64,000 nt of DNA from Methylobacterium aquaticum. Its GTDB lineage: Bacteria; Pseudomonadota; Alphaproteobacteria; Rhizobiales; Beijerinckiaceae. A program made the position numbers and the translations under genes. Of this stretch, positions 51,016 to 60,119 are shown in pieces; position 1 is the first letter of the stretch; each line of letters opens with the position of its first letter. The notes under the pieces were generated by a model, which did no database searches, had not been told where the DNA came from, and saw only the letters and a program-made list of their open reading frames with translations. The DNA is taken from contig NZ_CP043627.1 in the NCBI RefSeq assembly GCF_016804325.1, positions 4,933,501 through 4,997,500 on the forward strand, in the 5' to 3' direction.

Positions 51016-51758
51016 TGCCCCGCTACAAGCTCGTCGTCGAGTATGACGGCACCGCCTTCGCCGGCTGGCAGCGCCAGGCCGCCGACCGCTCGGTGCAGCA
51101 GGCGCTGGAAGAGGCCATCGCCCGCTTCGCCGGCGGGCCGGTGCGGGTTCACTGCGCCGGGCGCACCGATGCCGGCGTGCATGCCACGCATCAGGTCGTC
51201 CATCTCGATCTCGACAAGCCGTGGCGCACCGATACGGTGCGCGACGCCGCCAACGCCCATCTCCGTCCCGAGCCGGTGGCGGTGATCTCGGCCGTCGAGG
51301 TAGGCCCGGATTTCGACGCCCGCCACTCGGCGATCAAGCGCCATTACCGCTACCGCCTCCTCAACCGCCGCTCCCCGCCGGCGCTCACCCGCGGCTTCGT
51401 CTGGCACGTGCCCTGGCCCCTCGATGCCGCCCTCATGCACGAGGCGGCGCAGCTGATGCTCGGCCGGCACGATTTCTCCGCCTTCCGGGCGGCGGAGTGT
51501 CAGGCCAACAGCCCGGTGCGCACCCTCGACCGGCTCGACGTGACGCGCGAGGGCGAGGAGATCGTCGTCGTCACCGCCGCGCGCTCGTTCCTGCACCATC
51601 AGGTGCGCGGCATGGTCGGCACCCTGATGCTCGCCGGCGGCGGCCGGCTCACCCCGCAGGGCGTGCGCGACGTGCTCGATTCCCGCGACCGCGCCCGCTG
51701 CGGGCCGCTGGCGCCCTCGGGCGGGCTGACGCTGATCGGGGTGGATTATCCGGCGTAA
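51015..51758 (+). CDS. truA: tRNA pseudouridine(38-40) synthase
   Basis: 247-residue TruA. YKLVVEYDGTAFAGWQRQ at the start, catalytic Asp in CAGRTDAGVHATHQ, and SFLHHQVRGMVGTL. Modifies the tRNA anticodon stem-loop. Last gene of the def-fmt-truA run. Confidence 0.96.
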   Translation: MPRYKLVVEYDGTAFAGWQRQAADRSVQQALEEAIARFAGGPVRVHCAGRTDAGVHATHQVVHLDLDKPWRTDTVRDAANAHLRPEPVAVISAVEVGPDFDARHSAIKRHYRYRLLNRRSPPALTRGFVWHVPWPLDAALMHEAAQLMLGRHDFSAFRAAECQANSPVRTLDRLDVTREGEEIVVVTAARSFLHHQVRGMVGTLMLAGGGRLTPQGVRDVLDSRDRARCGPLAPSGGLTLIGVDYPA

Positions 51759-51976
51759 AGTCGGCTGACGCCGCGTCGTGGGACCGTGGCCGGACATCGG
51801 ATCACGGCCTCGCCATGGAGCGGGCTGAGCTGACGATTTCGAGCCTCGGAGAGCAGCGACATTCGTCGGAAAGCCCGGCGGCCACCGTCGGTATGACGAT
51901 CCGCGGCCTCGTACCATCTCTCGCATCGTAGGGACCGCCGACCGGCGGAATGGCGCAAGTTCGCCGGATCCGCGGT
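51759..51976. other. Intergenic after truA, no gene seen
   Basis: No convincing reading frame, hairpin or known repeat. It ends at a stray family A element end. Confidence 0.45.
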
Positions 51977-51991
51977 GAGCCTGTTCGACTT
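51977..51991. repeat. Solo family A end
   Basis: GAGCCTGTTCGACTT is the exact reverse complement of the right end AAGTCGAACAGGCTC seen at 23953-23967. It stands 15 bases before the left end of copy 4, probably the remnant of an older insertion. Confidence 0.6.
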
Positions 51992-52006
51992 ATCTCAGCA
52001 ACCTGA

Positions 52007-52253
52007 GAGCCTGTTTGAGCAGAGTGATTTGACAAAAACTGAGAAGAATTAGGAGATATCCTACCCTTCCACCTCATCCTGAGGTGTTAGTCGATTGAAA
52101 ATCAACTGACCTCGAAGGAGGGCTCCAGAAGCCTCTGCGATCCCTGGAGCCCTCCTTCGAGGCTCACTTCGTTCGCACCTCAGGATGAGGTTAGAGGGTA
52201 GGATGATTCCGCTCGCCTCAAGTCCTGGGTGGAAATCCTGCTCAAACAGGCTC
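52007..52253. mobile_element. Family A non-autonomous element, copy 4
   Basis: 247 bp with perfect 16-bp inverted ends GAGCCTGTTTGAGCAG and CTGCTCAAACAGGCTC. The nested core is the same as in the other copies (CCTCATCCTGAGGTG, TCGATTGAAAATCAA, CCTCGAAGGAGGGCTCCAG). Flanks are TGA and TAA, so a duplication is not exact. It is about 30 bases longer than the other copies because of extra sequence near both ends. Confidence 0.8.
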
Positions 52254-52484
52254 TAAGGTGCTGAAGCGTCAGGCCGTTGCCCCATCTGGAATTTTCAGTG
52301 CCAAAGCACAGGCTTGACGATAATCCGAGACCGGAACCGAAAGTCGTTTTCAACGACCGTCGGTACACTTCAGCAATCCTGACGACCCTTCGCGTCATTC
52401 CGGAGCCGTACAAGAGGGCTCGGAACAACGCGGTGAGTTTCGATCTGGAGAGCTATCAAGCGCCCCGGGGTCGCACCGGCGGGC
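52254..52484. other. Intergenic, REP fragment only
   Basis: No gene seen. CGTCATTCCGGAGCC...GGCTCGGAAC near 52395-52430 looks like a decayed family B unit. Confidence 0.4.
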
Positions 52485-53957
52485 TCACCGCCCCGGCCCG
52501 ACCACCTCCGGTACCTTCGCGGCGACCGGGATCACCGGCGGGGTCACGGTCCCGGACGGGATCGTGCCGACCGGGGCGGCACCGTGGCCGGGCTTCGGGG
52601 CCGGCTCGGCGCCGTTGAGCGCGCTCGCGGCACCCGGCGCGGGCTCGTGCGCCGTGCCGTGGGCGCGGCCGAGGAGGTCCGGCGGGGTCTGCCAGACGAA
52701 GGCGTCGAGGCGGCCGCTCACGGGCGAGATCGGCGCCCAGCGGTCGGTGACGAGGCCGTCGGCGCACCAGGCCGGATCGCGCGGGGCGCGGGCCGCGCGG
52801 GCCTGCCACTCGCGGGCCTTGCCGGAATTGGAGCCGGTCTCGGCCTCCTCGATCTCGGCCATCAGCTCGTAGGCGCGCACGGTCGGCTGGTCGGTGAGCA
52901 GCGGGGCGAGCACGTCGCGGGCACGGCCGAACTCGCGGGCGTCGAGGGCCGCGCGGGCGATGGCGAAGCGCGCCTCCGGGTGCCAGGACGAGATCCGGGC
53001 CAGGGTCTCGGCGCGGGCGAGGCGATCGCGGCTCGAATCACCGGTGCGCAGGTCGAGATAGACCCGGGCGAGGTCCGGATGCGGGTTGGCGCGCCAGGCG
53101 GCCTCGACCACCTTGGCGCCGCGCTTGAGGTCGCCGCGGCGGGCGAAGAGACGGCCCGCCACCGCGGCCGCCGGCACCAGGTCGGGGGCGAGCTTCACCG
53201 CCTCGCGGGCCTGCGCGAGGGCCCGCTCGGGATCGCCCGCCTCCAGGTCGAGGGCGCTGGCGGTCAGCAGCACGGCGCGCTGGCGGCGCATCGCCGCCTT
53301 GTCGGAGATGCCGAGCGCCGCGCGGTTCGACACGGTGTCGAGGGCGCCCGACCAGTCGCGGTCGGCGCACTGGCCTTCCATCACCGCCTCGTTGGCCCAG
53401 GTCACGCTCGGGGCGAGACGGGCGGCCTCGATCGCGTAGGCGCGGGCCGAGGTCTCGTCGTCCTGGCGACGGGCCTCGACGAACAGGCCGCGCAGGCCGA
53501 GCACCCGAGTCTCGGGATCGTCGACCATGCGGCGGAAGGCGCGCTCGGCCCCGGCGCGGTCGCCGGAGATCTGGGCGGCCTGGGCGGTCAGCAGCAGGGC
53601 CAGCGGCTCGGGCCCGAGCAGGCGCTCGGCCTCGCCGGCATGGCGGCGCGCCGCGATCGGGTCACCGGAGCCCACCGCCACCATGCCGCGCGACAGGGCG
53701 TTGTAGCCCCGGGCCTGGCGCCGGCGCCGGCTCGACAGGGTCAGCCGTTCGGGCAGGTTCAGGATGCCCCGGGCGAAGGCCCAGATGAATCCGAGCACCA
53801 CCGCCAGGACCATCACGCCGACGAGCGCCGCGGCGAGGCTGGTCGCCAGTTCGTAGCCGCCCCAGGTCACGGTGACCACGCCGGGCCGGTCGGCGAGCCA
53901 GACCGCCCCGTAGGCGGCGAGGGCGAGGAGAGCCAGGAAGGCGAGTGCGCGCCACAT
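52485..53957 (-). CDS. HemY-like TPR membrane protein
   Basis: 490 residues. Two N-terminal membrane helices (about 3-22 and 38-62) form the HemY_N domain, followed by helical tetratricopeptide-type repeats (for example GAERAFRRMVDDPETRVLGLRGLFVEARRQ) and a Pro/Ala-rich disordered tail. It is the protein known as Orf52 in alphaproteobacterial hem-mic60 clusters. Its role is unclear; despite the name it is not the protoporphyrinogen oxidase. Third gene of the hemD-mic60-hemY run. Confidence 0.87.
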   Translation of the reverse strand: MWRALAFLALLALAAYGAVWLADRPGVVTVTWGGYELATSLAAALVGVMVLAVVLGFIWAFARGILNLPERLTLSSRRRRQARGYNALSRGMVAVGSGDPIAARRHAGEAERLLGPEPLALLLTAQAAQISGDRAGAERAFRRMVDDPETRVLGLRGLFVEARRQDDETSARAYAIEAARLAPSVTWANEAVMEGQCADRDWSGALDTVSNRAALGISDKAAMRRQRAVLLTASALDLEAGDPERALAQAREAVKLAPDLVPAAAVAGRLFARRGDLKRGAKVVEAAWRANPHPDLARVYLDLRTGDSSRDRLARAETLARISSWHPEARFAIARAALDAREFGRARDVLAPLLTDQPTVRAYELMAEIEEAETGSNSGKAREWQARAARAPRDPAWCADGLVTDRWAPISPVSGRLDAFVWQTPPDLLGRAHGTAHEPAPGAASALNGAEPAPKPGHGAAPVGTIPSGTVTPPVIPVAAKVPEVVGPGR

Positions 53958-54068
53958 CTGTCCATCAACTCCAGAAAGCCGCGCTGCCGCGAGGGGCGCG
54001 CGAGGGGGCTTTGAGCGAGCCCCGAGAGATCACGGCGGCCGCCCGGACGGGCGGCCGCATTGCGGGCG

Positions 54069-56426
54069 TCAGCGGGTCGCCGGTCCCTGGATGGCCGCGA
54101 AGGCGGCGGCCAGGCGCGCCCGGGCGGCCTCGCCGGCCGCGGCCCGGGCCTTCAGGCGCTGGCCGAACTCGGCGGCGTCCTTGCGGGTCTGCTCCGGCAG
54201 GGCGTCGAAGGCTTGCGCGGCCTCCGCCACCGCGCCGCGGGCGAGCGCGTCCTGGATCTTCGCCACCCCGGCCTCGGTCGGATCGCCGGCCTTGCTCGGC
54301 GCCGGGGTCGGGCCCTCGGATCCGACCTTCTTCACCGAGACGATCGATTCCGCCATGCTGGTCAGCCGGTCGGTGATGCTGCCGCGCTCGGCCACCGCCT
54401 TCTGCCGGGCGGCCAAAGCCGCCGCGTTCAGCTTGGCGGCGACCGGCTGGAAGCTCTGGGCGAGCGACGCCGCCGTCGGCGCGCCGCTCTGGGCGAACGG
54501 CTCCAGCGGCGCGAGCGCCCCGGCCTGGCCCGGATCGAGCTGCTTCAGGGTCGCCAGGGCGTCGGCATAGGGCGCGCCGGAGGCCAGCGCGCTGGCGATC
54601 CGGTCGGAGGCCACGACCCGGAGCGCCGCCTGGACGCTGCTCGCCTCCGCCCGGCCCTCGACCGCCTTGGCGAGGTCGGCGAGGCGCTGGTCGACGGTCT
54701 TGGTGCGGGCGTCGAGCCCCTGCTGAAGCCCGTCGAAGCGCTGGTCGGCGGCCTTGGCCCGGCTGTCGAGGGCCGTGCGCAACTCGTCGATGCGCTGGCC
54801 GAGCGCCTTGTCGGCCTGCTCCTCGGCCGCCGCGCGGGTGCCGAGATCGGCCTGGATCGCCTTCAGCCCCTTGTCGAGCCCGTCGAGGCGGCCGCGCAGC
54901 TCGGCGCCGTCGCCGCGGCCCTGGAGCGCCGTCACCGCCTGGGCGAGGCCGTCGACCCGCTGGCGCAGGCCGGCATCGGTCCCGCCGGGGCGGCTCTGGA
55001 GCTCGGCGATCTGCTTCTCCAGGCCCTGGAGGCGGGCCGGATCGATGCCGGCGCTCGGCGCGGCATTCGGCGATTGGCCCGGCGCCTGGGCGGCGGGTGC
55101 CGCCTGGCCGGTGGCGGGCGCAGCGTCCGCCTTGCGCAGGGCCTCGTCGGCGCGCTGGCTCGCGGCCTTGGCGGCGGCGTCGGCCGCCCGCACGGCGTCG
55201 GGCAGCGGGCGGACGCTCGTTTCGAGCGAGGCGATGCGGCGGTCGAGGGCCTGGACGCTGTCGCGCGGCGCGAGATCGGCCAGGCGCTGCTCCAGCGGCA
55301 CCGTGCCGGCGGCATCGGTCTGCGGCGCCGCGGGCTTCGGCAGGTTGATGCCGTAGGCCGGACCATAGGTCGTCACGCCGTAGAGCAGGCCCGCGCCGAC
55401 CACGCCGCCGAGCAGCGAGGCGGCCAGCACCGAGCCGAAGCCGGCACCGGAGCGGGTCTGCGAGGCCGCGGTCGCCGGGACTGTGCTCGTGGTGGTGCTC
55501 GCGGTCTTGGCGGCCTCGGACTTTGGGGCATCCTTCGGCGGGGTCGCGCCGGAGGCGGTCGTCCCTCCGGACTGGGGTCCGGTCTTGGGGACCGTCGAGA
55601 GCGGCACCGCCGAGGGCTTCGCGCCGGTGGCGCCGGCCGGGTTGGGGGCCGAGCCCGCCGAAGCGGCGCCGGTCGTCGCCCCTGTACCGGCGGTGGGGGA
55701 TTTTGTTTCCGGAGACTTGCCGGTCTCCGGAGACTTGCCGCCACCGGTCGCACCGGCCACCGGCGTCACGGGCTTCCCGTCACCCGGCTTGGTCTCGCCG
55801 ACCTTGAGCGGGCCGCTGCCCGGGCCCGTGACCACCGTGCCGGTCGGAGATTTCGGGGCGCTCCCGGTCGGGGAGACGGCCGAGGCCGTCGCGGAGGCCG
55901 TCGCGCCGGGCTTGATCTCGCCGGGCTTCGACGAGGTGGCCCCCGTCGCGCCGACGGGCGTCGCGGCGCCCCCGGTCGCGCCGCCGGCCGGCTTCGGTGC
56001 CGGGGCACCGGAGGCGCCCGAGGTCGAGGCAGGGCCAGACGTCGCGCCGGTCGCACCGGGCTTCGGTGCCGTGCCCGAGAATCCCGAGGTCGCGGTCGCG
56101 CCAGTCGCGCCCGTGGTGCCGGGCTTCGGAACCTCGGCCGTCTTCGGCGTCTCACCGGGCTTCCCGGTCACAGGAGCCGTCACGCCGGGCTTCACGGCGT
56201 CGGTCTTGGACGCGTCGGTCTTGGACGCCTCGGTCTTGGACGCCTCGAACGGCTTGCCCGGCTCGGACTTGCCGGGCTCGGTCTTCGGCGCGTCCTTGGA
56301 CGCGTCCTTGGGCACATCGGCGACGCGGGTGGCCTTCAGGTCGATGATCGGCCCATCCGCCGGGTTGCCGCCGCGGCCGCCGGGACGGTTGCGCGAATCC
56401 TTCTGGTCCTTGTCGGATGGGGTCAC
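54069..56426 (-). CDS. Mic60/mitofilin-domain inner-membrane protein
   Basis: 785 residues. Layout: an N-terminal region of about 325 residues rich in Gly, Ala, Thr, Pro, Lys and Ser with repeats such as KTEASKTDASKTDA and GATGAT; one membrane helix (SVLAASLLGGVVGAGLLYGV, about 330-350); long coiled-coil segments (about 380-600); and a C-terminal mitofilin signature region. Alphaproteobacterial Mic60 shapes intracytoplasmic membranes, as its mitochondrial relative shapes cristae. The hemD and hemY neighbours are the known context. The long low-complexity extension before the helix is unusual. Confidence 0.8.
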   Translation of the reverse strand: MTPSDKDQKDSRNRPGGRGGNPADGPIIDLKATRVADVPKDASKDAPKTEPGKSEPGKPFEASKTEASKTDASKTDAVKPGVTAPVTGKPGETPKTAEVPKPGTTGATGATATSGFSGTAPKPGATGATSGPASTSGASGAPAPKPAGGATGGAATPVGATGATSSKPGEIKPGATASATASAVSPTGSAPKSPTGTVVTGPGSGPLKVGETKPGDGKPVTPVAGATGGGKSPETGKSPETKSPTAGTGATTGAASAGSAPNPAGATGAKPSAVPLSTVPKTGPQSGGTTASGATPPKDAPKSEAAKTASTTTSTVPATAASQTRSGAGFGSVLAASLLGGVVGAGLLYGVTTYGPAYGINLPKPAAPQTDAAGTVPLEQRLADLAPRDSVQALDRRIASLETSVRPLPDAVRAADAAAKAASQRADEALRKADAAPATGQAAPAAQAPGQSPNAAPSAGIDPARLQGLEKQIAELQSRPGGTDAGLRQRVDGLAQAVTALQGRGDGAELRGRLDGLDKGLKAIQADLGTRAAAEEQADKALGQRIDELRTALDSRAKAADQRFDGLQQGLDARTKTVDQRLADLAKAVEGRAEASSVQAALRVVASDRIASALASGAPYADALATLKQLDPGQAGALAPLEPFAQSGAPTAASLAQSFQPVAAKLNAAALAARQKAVAERGSITDRLTSMAESIVSVKKVGSEGPTPAPSKAGDPTEAGVAKIQDALARGAVAEAAQAFDALPEQTRKDAAEFGQRLKARAAAGEAARARLAAAFAAIQGPATR

Positions 56427-56547
56427 GGCCGAAGATCCTCACCAGTGGGTCCGGGCCGGGGCGCGCCGGAAGGCGGCCTGATCGGCTCGGCGTGGGCGCG
56501 ACCACGGGGCAGGATCCCGCCCGGGCCGCGCAACGATTGATCGTCCC

Positions 56548-57366
56548 TTAGCATCGCTCCTGGCCCGGGCGAAGGGCCGGCGACGCCTCTGCGTCACTGT
56601 CCTGTCGAATGGGGTGCAGGCCGGACAGGAGGGTCTCCTCGTCCGGCCGCGTCGCGACCACATGGGACAGGATCCCGGCCGCGACCAGGGGCGCGGCCAC
56701 GTCGGCCGACAGGCAATGATGCGCCAGGCGGCCGAACGCCTCCTCCCGCCCGGCCGCGCGGGCGAGACCGAACGCCGTCGCGGCGCTGCGCCGGGAATAA
56801 TGCAGCGCGGCATCGAGGGTGCCGGCATCAAGCGCCGCGGCCACCGGCTCCGGCAGGACCGGCAGGGGCCGGGCCGCGTAGGCGACCCAGACCGTGAGCC
56901 GGTAGCCGCGGGCGGCGAGCGTGTCGCCCGGCTCGTCCTTGCGCTCGCGCCCGGCGGCGTGGAGGAGGCGCGCCCCGCGCGGCAGGGCGCGCCCGATCAG
57001 GTCGGCCAGCGCCAGGGCGTCGCCCCCGGCCTCGTGGACGGGCCCGAGCCCCGCCACCCGCGCGGCGACAGCCGTGCGGGTGCCGACGCAATAGGCCGGA
57101 AGCGCGGCCAGCGGGGAGCCGGCGAGTGCCGGCACCGCGCTCGCGCTCGTCAGGACCAGGGCATCGAACGGGCCGTCCGGCGCCGGCGCGCCGCTGAGCG
57201 CGAGATCGAGGACCGGAGCGAGGAGCGGGCGGTGACCCAGGGCCGCGACGCGCCCGGCCGTGCGCGCGCCGGCCGGCAGCGGCCGCGCGACCCAGACCCC
57301 GAGGGCGGTCCCGCTATCCGTCGCCCGCGTCACGCGTCCCGCCTCAATGCGCCCCACCCCATCCAT
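56548..57366 (-). CDS. hemD: Uroporphyrinogen-III synthase
   Basis: 272 residues. Family alignment is loose, as usual for HemD, but [60 protein letters not shown] and [15 protein letters not shown] fit the two-domain fold. It closes and flips hydroxymethylbilane to uroporphyrinogen III. hemC, which usually precedes it, is absent; tsaD begins divergently 99 bases away. Confidence 0.85.
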   Translation of the reverse strand: MDGVGRIEAGRVTRATDSGTALGVWVARPLPAGARTAGRVAALGHRPLLAPVLDLALSGAPAPDGPFDALVLTSASAVPALAGSPLAALPAYCVGTRTAVAARVAGLGPVHEAGGDALALADLIGRALPRGARLLHAAGRERKDEPGDTLAARGYRLTVWVAYAARPLPVLPEPVAAALDAGTLDAALHYSRRSAATAFGLARAAGREEAFGRLAHHCLSADVAAPLVAAGILSHVVATRPDEETLLSGLHPIRQDSDAEASPALRPGQERC

Positions 57367-57464
57367 CCGACCCCTTTGCCGGTCCTGCCCGGCGGGTTAT
57401 CTGGAGGGCACCATACCGGCCGCCGCGCGGCGTGCCAGCCCCCTCGCGAGACCATGCCCCCACC

Positions 57465-58526
57465 ATGAACGTCCTCGGGATCGAAACCACCTGCGACGAG
57501 ACCGCGGCCGCGATCGTGACGGTGGAGGAGGACGGGCGCGGCGCGATCCGCTCCAACGAGGTGCTGAGCCAGATCGCCGAGCACGCCGCCTATGGCGGGG
57601 TGGTGCCGGAGATCGCGGCGCGCGCCCATGTCGAGGTGCTGGACCGGCTGGTCGCCCGGGCGCTCGACAATGCCGGGATGCGGCTTGCCGATCTCGACGG
57701 CATCGCGGTCGCGGCGGGGCCGGGCCTGATCGGCGGCGTGCTGGTCGGGCTCGTCACCGGCAAGACCCTGGCGCTGGTGGCGCGCAAGCCGCTGGTCGCG
57801 GTCAACCACCTCGAGGCGCACGCGCTGACCGCCCGGCTCACCGACGGCCTCGCCTTCCCGTACCTGCTGCTGCTGGCCTCCGGCGGCCACACCCAGCTCG
57901 TGGCGGTCAAGGGCGTCGGCGAGTATGTGCGCCTGGGCGGCACCATCGACGACGCCATCGGCGAGGCCTTCGACAAGGTGGCGAAGCTCTTAGGGCTCGC
58001 CTATCCGGGCGGGCCGGAGGTCGAGCGCGCCGCCGAGAGCGGCAACCCGGAGCGCTTCACCCTGCCGCGGCCGATGCTCGGGCGGCGCGAGCCGAACTTT
58101 TCGCTGTCCGGCCTCAAGACGGCGTTGCGGATCGAGGCCGAGCGCATCGCACCGCTGACCAACCAGGACGTCGCCGATCTCTGCGCCGGCTTCCAGGCGG
58201 CGGTCGTCGACGTGGTGGTCGACCGGGTGCGGGTCGCCCTGCGCGATTTCGGCCCGGTCGCCGGCCACCCGACCGCGCTCGTGGCGGCCGGGGGCGTCGC
58301 GGCCAACGGCGCCCTGCGCCGGGCGCTCGCCCGCCAGGCCGGCGAGGCCGGGCTGCCGCTGGTCGCCCCGCCCCTGCCGCTCTGCGGCGACAACGGCGCG
58401 ATGATCGCCTGGGCCGGCATCGAGCGGCTGCGCCTCGGCCTCACCGACGACATCACCGCCCCGGCCCGGCCGCGCTGGCCCTTCGCGCAGGCCAAGGACG
58501 CGGTGCAGGACAAAGCCGCCGGATGA
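57465..58526 (+). CDS. tsaD: tRNA t6A threonylcarbamoyltransferase TsaD
   Basis: 353-residue ASKHA-fold enzyme. [16 protein letters not shown], iron ligands in [35 protein letters not shown] and [11 protein letters not shown] are all present. With TsaB, TsaC and TsaE it makes t6A37 in ANN-decoding tRNAs. Start ATG 57465. Its TGA overlaps the next start (ATGA, 58523-58526). Confidence 0.96.
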   Translation: MNVLGIETTCDETAAAIVTVEEDGRGAIRSNEVLSQIAEHAAYGGVVPEIAARAHVEVLDRLVARALDNAGMRLADLDGIAVAAGPGLIGGVLVGLVTGKTLALVARKPLVAVNHLEAHALTARLTDGLAFPYLLLLASGGHTQLVAVKGVGEYVRLGGTIDDAIGEAFDKVAKLLGLAYPGGPEVERAAESGNPERFTLPRPMLGRREPNFSLSGLKTALRIEAERIAPLTNQDVADLCAGFQAAVVDVVVDRVRVALRDFGPVAGHPTALVAAGGVAANGALRRALARQAGEAGLPLVAPPLPLCGDNGAMIAWAGIERLRLGLTDDITAPARPRWPFAQAKDAVQDKAAG

Positions 58527-59425
58527 CCCGAGCGGAGACCGAGGCGCAGCAGCGCCGCTGGCGGGAACTGGTCGACGAGCGCCTGCCCGCCGCCGCCGCG
58601 GCGCATCCGGGCTGGCCGGTCTCGCAGAATCACTGCTTTGCCCGCATCCTGCTCGACAATGCCTGCGGCGGCCCCTGGCGCGAGAGCGTGGCCCCGCCCG
58701 CCTGGGCCAACATGCCGCCCGAGCGTCTGGACCTGGCCCTGAGCCTGGGCGAAGCCGTGCTGGAGGGCCGGCAGGACCTCGCCGCGCTCAACCACCGCTC
58801 GCTGCTGTGGCGGCGCAAGCGGCGGGCGGCGGCGCCGCCCGAGCGCCTGCAGGGCGAGGATTTCTGCCTGCGGCGCTGGCGGCTCTCCGACGACGAGCCC
58901 TTCGCGGCGCTCTGCGCCGACCCGGAGGTGATGCGGTTCTTCCCCGCGCCCAAGAGCGCCCGCGAGAGCCAGACCGAGGCCCGCGCGCTCGCCCGGCGCT
59001 TCGACGAGGACGGGTTCGGCCCCTGGGTGGTCGAGGCGCCGGAGGGGTTCTGCGGCTTCGTCGGCTGCTGGCGCCCGGCCCGGCCGCTGCCCCTCGGGGG
59101 GCTGCTCGGGCAGGAGACCAGCCTGGTCGAGATCGGCTGGCGCCTCGCCTGGCCGGCCTGGGGCCGGGGCTTTGCCGTGCGCGGCGCCCGCCTGGCGCTG
59201 GCCGACGCCTTCTCCCGCTGCGCCCTGAGCGAGGTCGTGGCCTACACGGCCGCGGTGAACGCGCCGTCGCTCCGGGTGATGGAACGCCTCGGCATGAGCG
59301 AGGTCGGCGGGTTCGACCATCCGGGGCTGCCCGAAGGGCACGAATTGCGGCCGCACCGGCTGTATCGGCTGACGGCGGCGGATTTCCCCGCTGGTGGCGG
59401 GGCGGGCGGCGCCGGCTTAGAGTAA
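58523..59425 (+). CDS. GNAT acetyltransferase with N-terminal helical module
   Basis: 300 residues in two parts. Residues 1-105 form a compact helical module ([39 protein letters not shown]...); residues 112-290 are a RimJ/RimL-like GNAT domain ([57 protein letters not shown]). Translation couples to tsaD by a 4-base overlap. The N-terminal module may exist as a separate gene elsewhere, so this could be a fusion. Substrate unknown; a ribosomal or tRNA-linked role is suggested only by context. Confidence 0.82.
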   Translation: MTRAETEAQQRRWRELVDERLPAAAAAHPGWPVSQNHCFARILLDNACGGPWRESVAPPAWANMPPERLDLALSLGEAVLEGRQDLAALNHRSLLWRRKRRAAAPPERLQGEDFCLRRWRLSDDEPFAALCADPEVMRFFPAPKSARESQTEARALARRFDEDGFGPWVVEAPEGFCGFVGCWRPARPLPLGGLLGQETSLVEIGWRLAWPAWGRGFAVRGARLALADAFSRCALSEVVAYTAAVNAPSLRVMERLGMSEVGGFDHPGLPEGHELRPHRLYRLTAADFPAGGGAGGAGLE

Positions 59426-59526
59426 GTTCGCTTGAGCCATCCTCGGACGGCTGGTTTTCGGCATCTCGCGAAAACCCGTTCGCCGATCCGCCGGGATGTA
59501 CGATCGGGGAGCCCGGAAGGCACGCC

Positions 59527-59730
59527 ATGTCCCAGCCGAAGCCGTCGAGACCGCCCGGCCGGACGAACCCCGGTCCGGATCGGCGCCGAATCGAAATCCT
59601 CGTACCGGACGTGCGCACGCCGGCCTTCCGGCGCGAAGCGCAGCGGCAGGCGGAAGCCGTCGCTGCGAGCCGCCAGGCGCAGGACGACCAGGATTTCATC
59701 GATACGATCTCAACCGACTTGGAACGCTGA
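59527..59730 (+). CDS. MazE-like antitoxin (DUF3018 type)
   Basis: 67 residues. The segment RIEILVPDVRTPAFRREAQRQAEAV followed by an acidic tail (DDQDFIDTISTDLER) matches MazE-like antitoxins of the DUF3018 group. It lies 11 bases before the MazF gene, the usual antitoxin-first order. It probably binds MazF through its C-terminal tail and represses the pair. The region upstream (59426-59526) separates it from the GNAT gene and may hold its own promoter. Confidence 0.82.
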   Translation: MSQPKPSRPPGRTNPGPDRRRIEILVPDVRTPAFRREAQRQAEAVAASRQAQDDQDFIDTISTDLER

Positions 59731-59741
59731 CAGGCTCTGCG

Positions 59742-60119
59742 ATGACCCGCGGCGAGATCTGGACCGTCTCAGGCGGCAAGGACTACGCCGGCAAGCCGCG
59801 CCCTGCCGTCATCCTTCAGGACGATGCCTTCGCGGCAACCGATTCCATCACGATCTGCGCCTTCACGACCGACCCCACGGACGCACCCTTGTTCAGACTT
59901 CCCATCATCCCGAATGACGGTAACGGCCTGCGAGCCCCATGCCGCCTGATGGTCGACAAGATCACGACCGTGCCGCGGCAGAAGATCGGAGTTCACATCG
60001 GCGGCCTCGACGCGGCTGACATGAATCGTCTCGACGAAGCCGTACTAGTCTTCCTCGGGCTCGCCGGCGCCCTGGCGGGCAGCGGCCCCGCCCGTAGCCG
60101 CGGCGGACGGACATCATGA
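59742..60119 (+). CDS. mazF: MazF-family mRNA interferase toxin
   Basis: 125 residues. MTRGEIWTVSGGKDYAGKPRPAVILQDD is the PemK/MazF fold start (RGEIW, RPAV), ITICAFTTDP and CRLMVDKITTVPRQKIG carry the conserved Arg/Thr region. It cleaves mRNA at short sequences when free. Its stop overlaps the gpsA start (ATGA at 60116-60119), so the toxin and an essential lipid gene are translationally coupled. The C-terminal 17 residues (AGSGPARSRGGRTS) extend past the usual end. Confidence 0.87.
   Translation: MTRGEIWTVSGGKDYAGKPRPAVILQDDAFAATDSITICAFTTDPTDAPLFRLPIIPNDGNGLRAPCRLMVDKITTVPRQKIGVHIGGLDAADMNRLDEAVLVFLGLAGALAGSGPARSRGGRTS

Noticed and set aside
54060..56540. Very long open frame (about 826 codons) on the plus strand opposite mic60
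   Set aside because: It is the antisense of an Ala/Gly-rich coding gene in GC-rich DNA; its translation is arginine/glycine-rich low complexity without domains.
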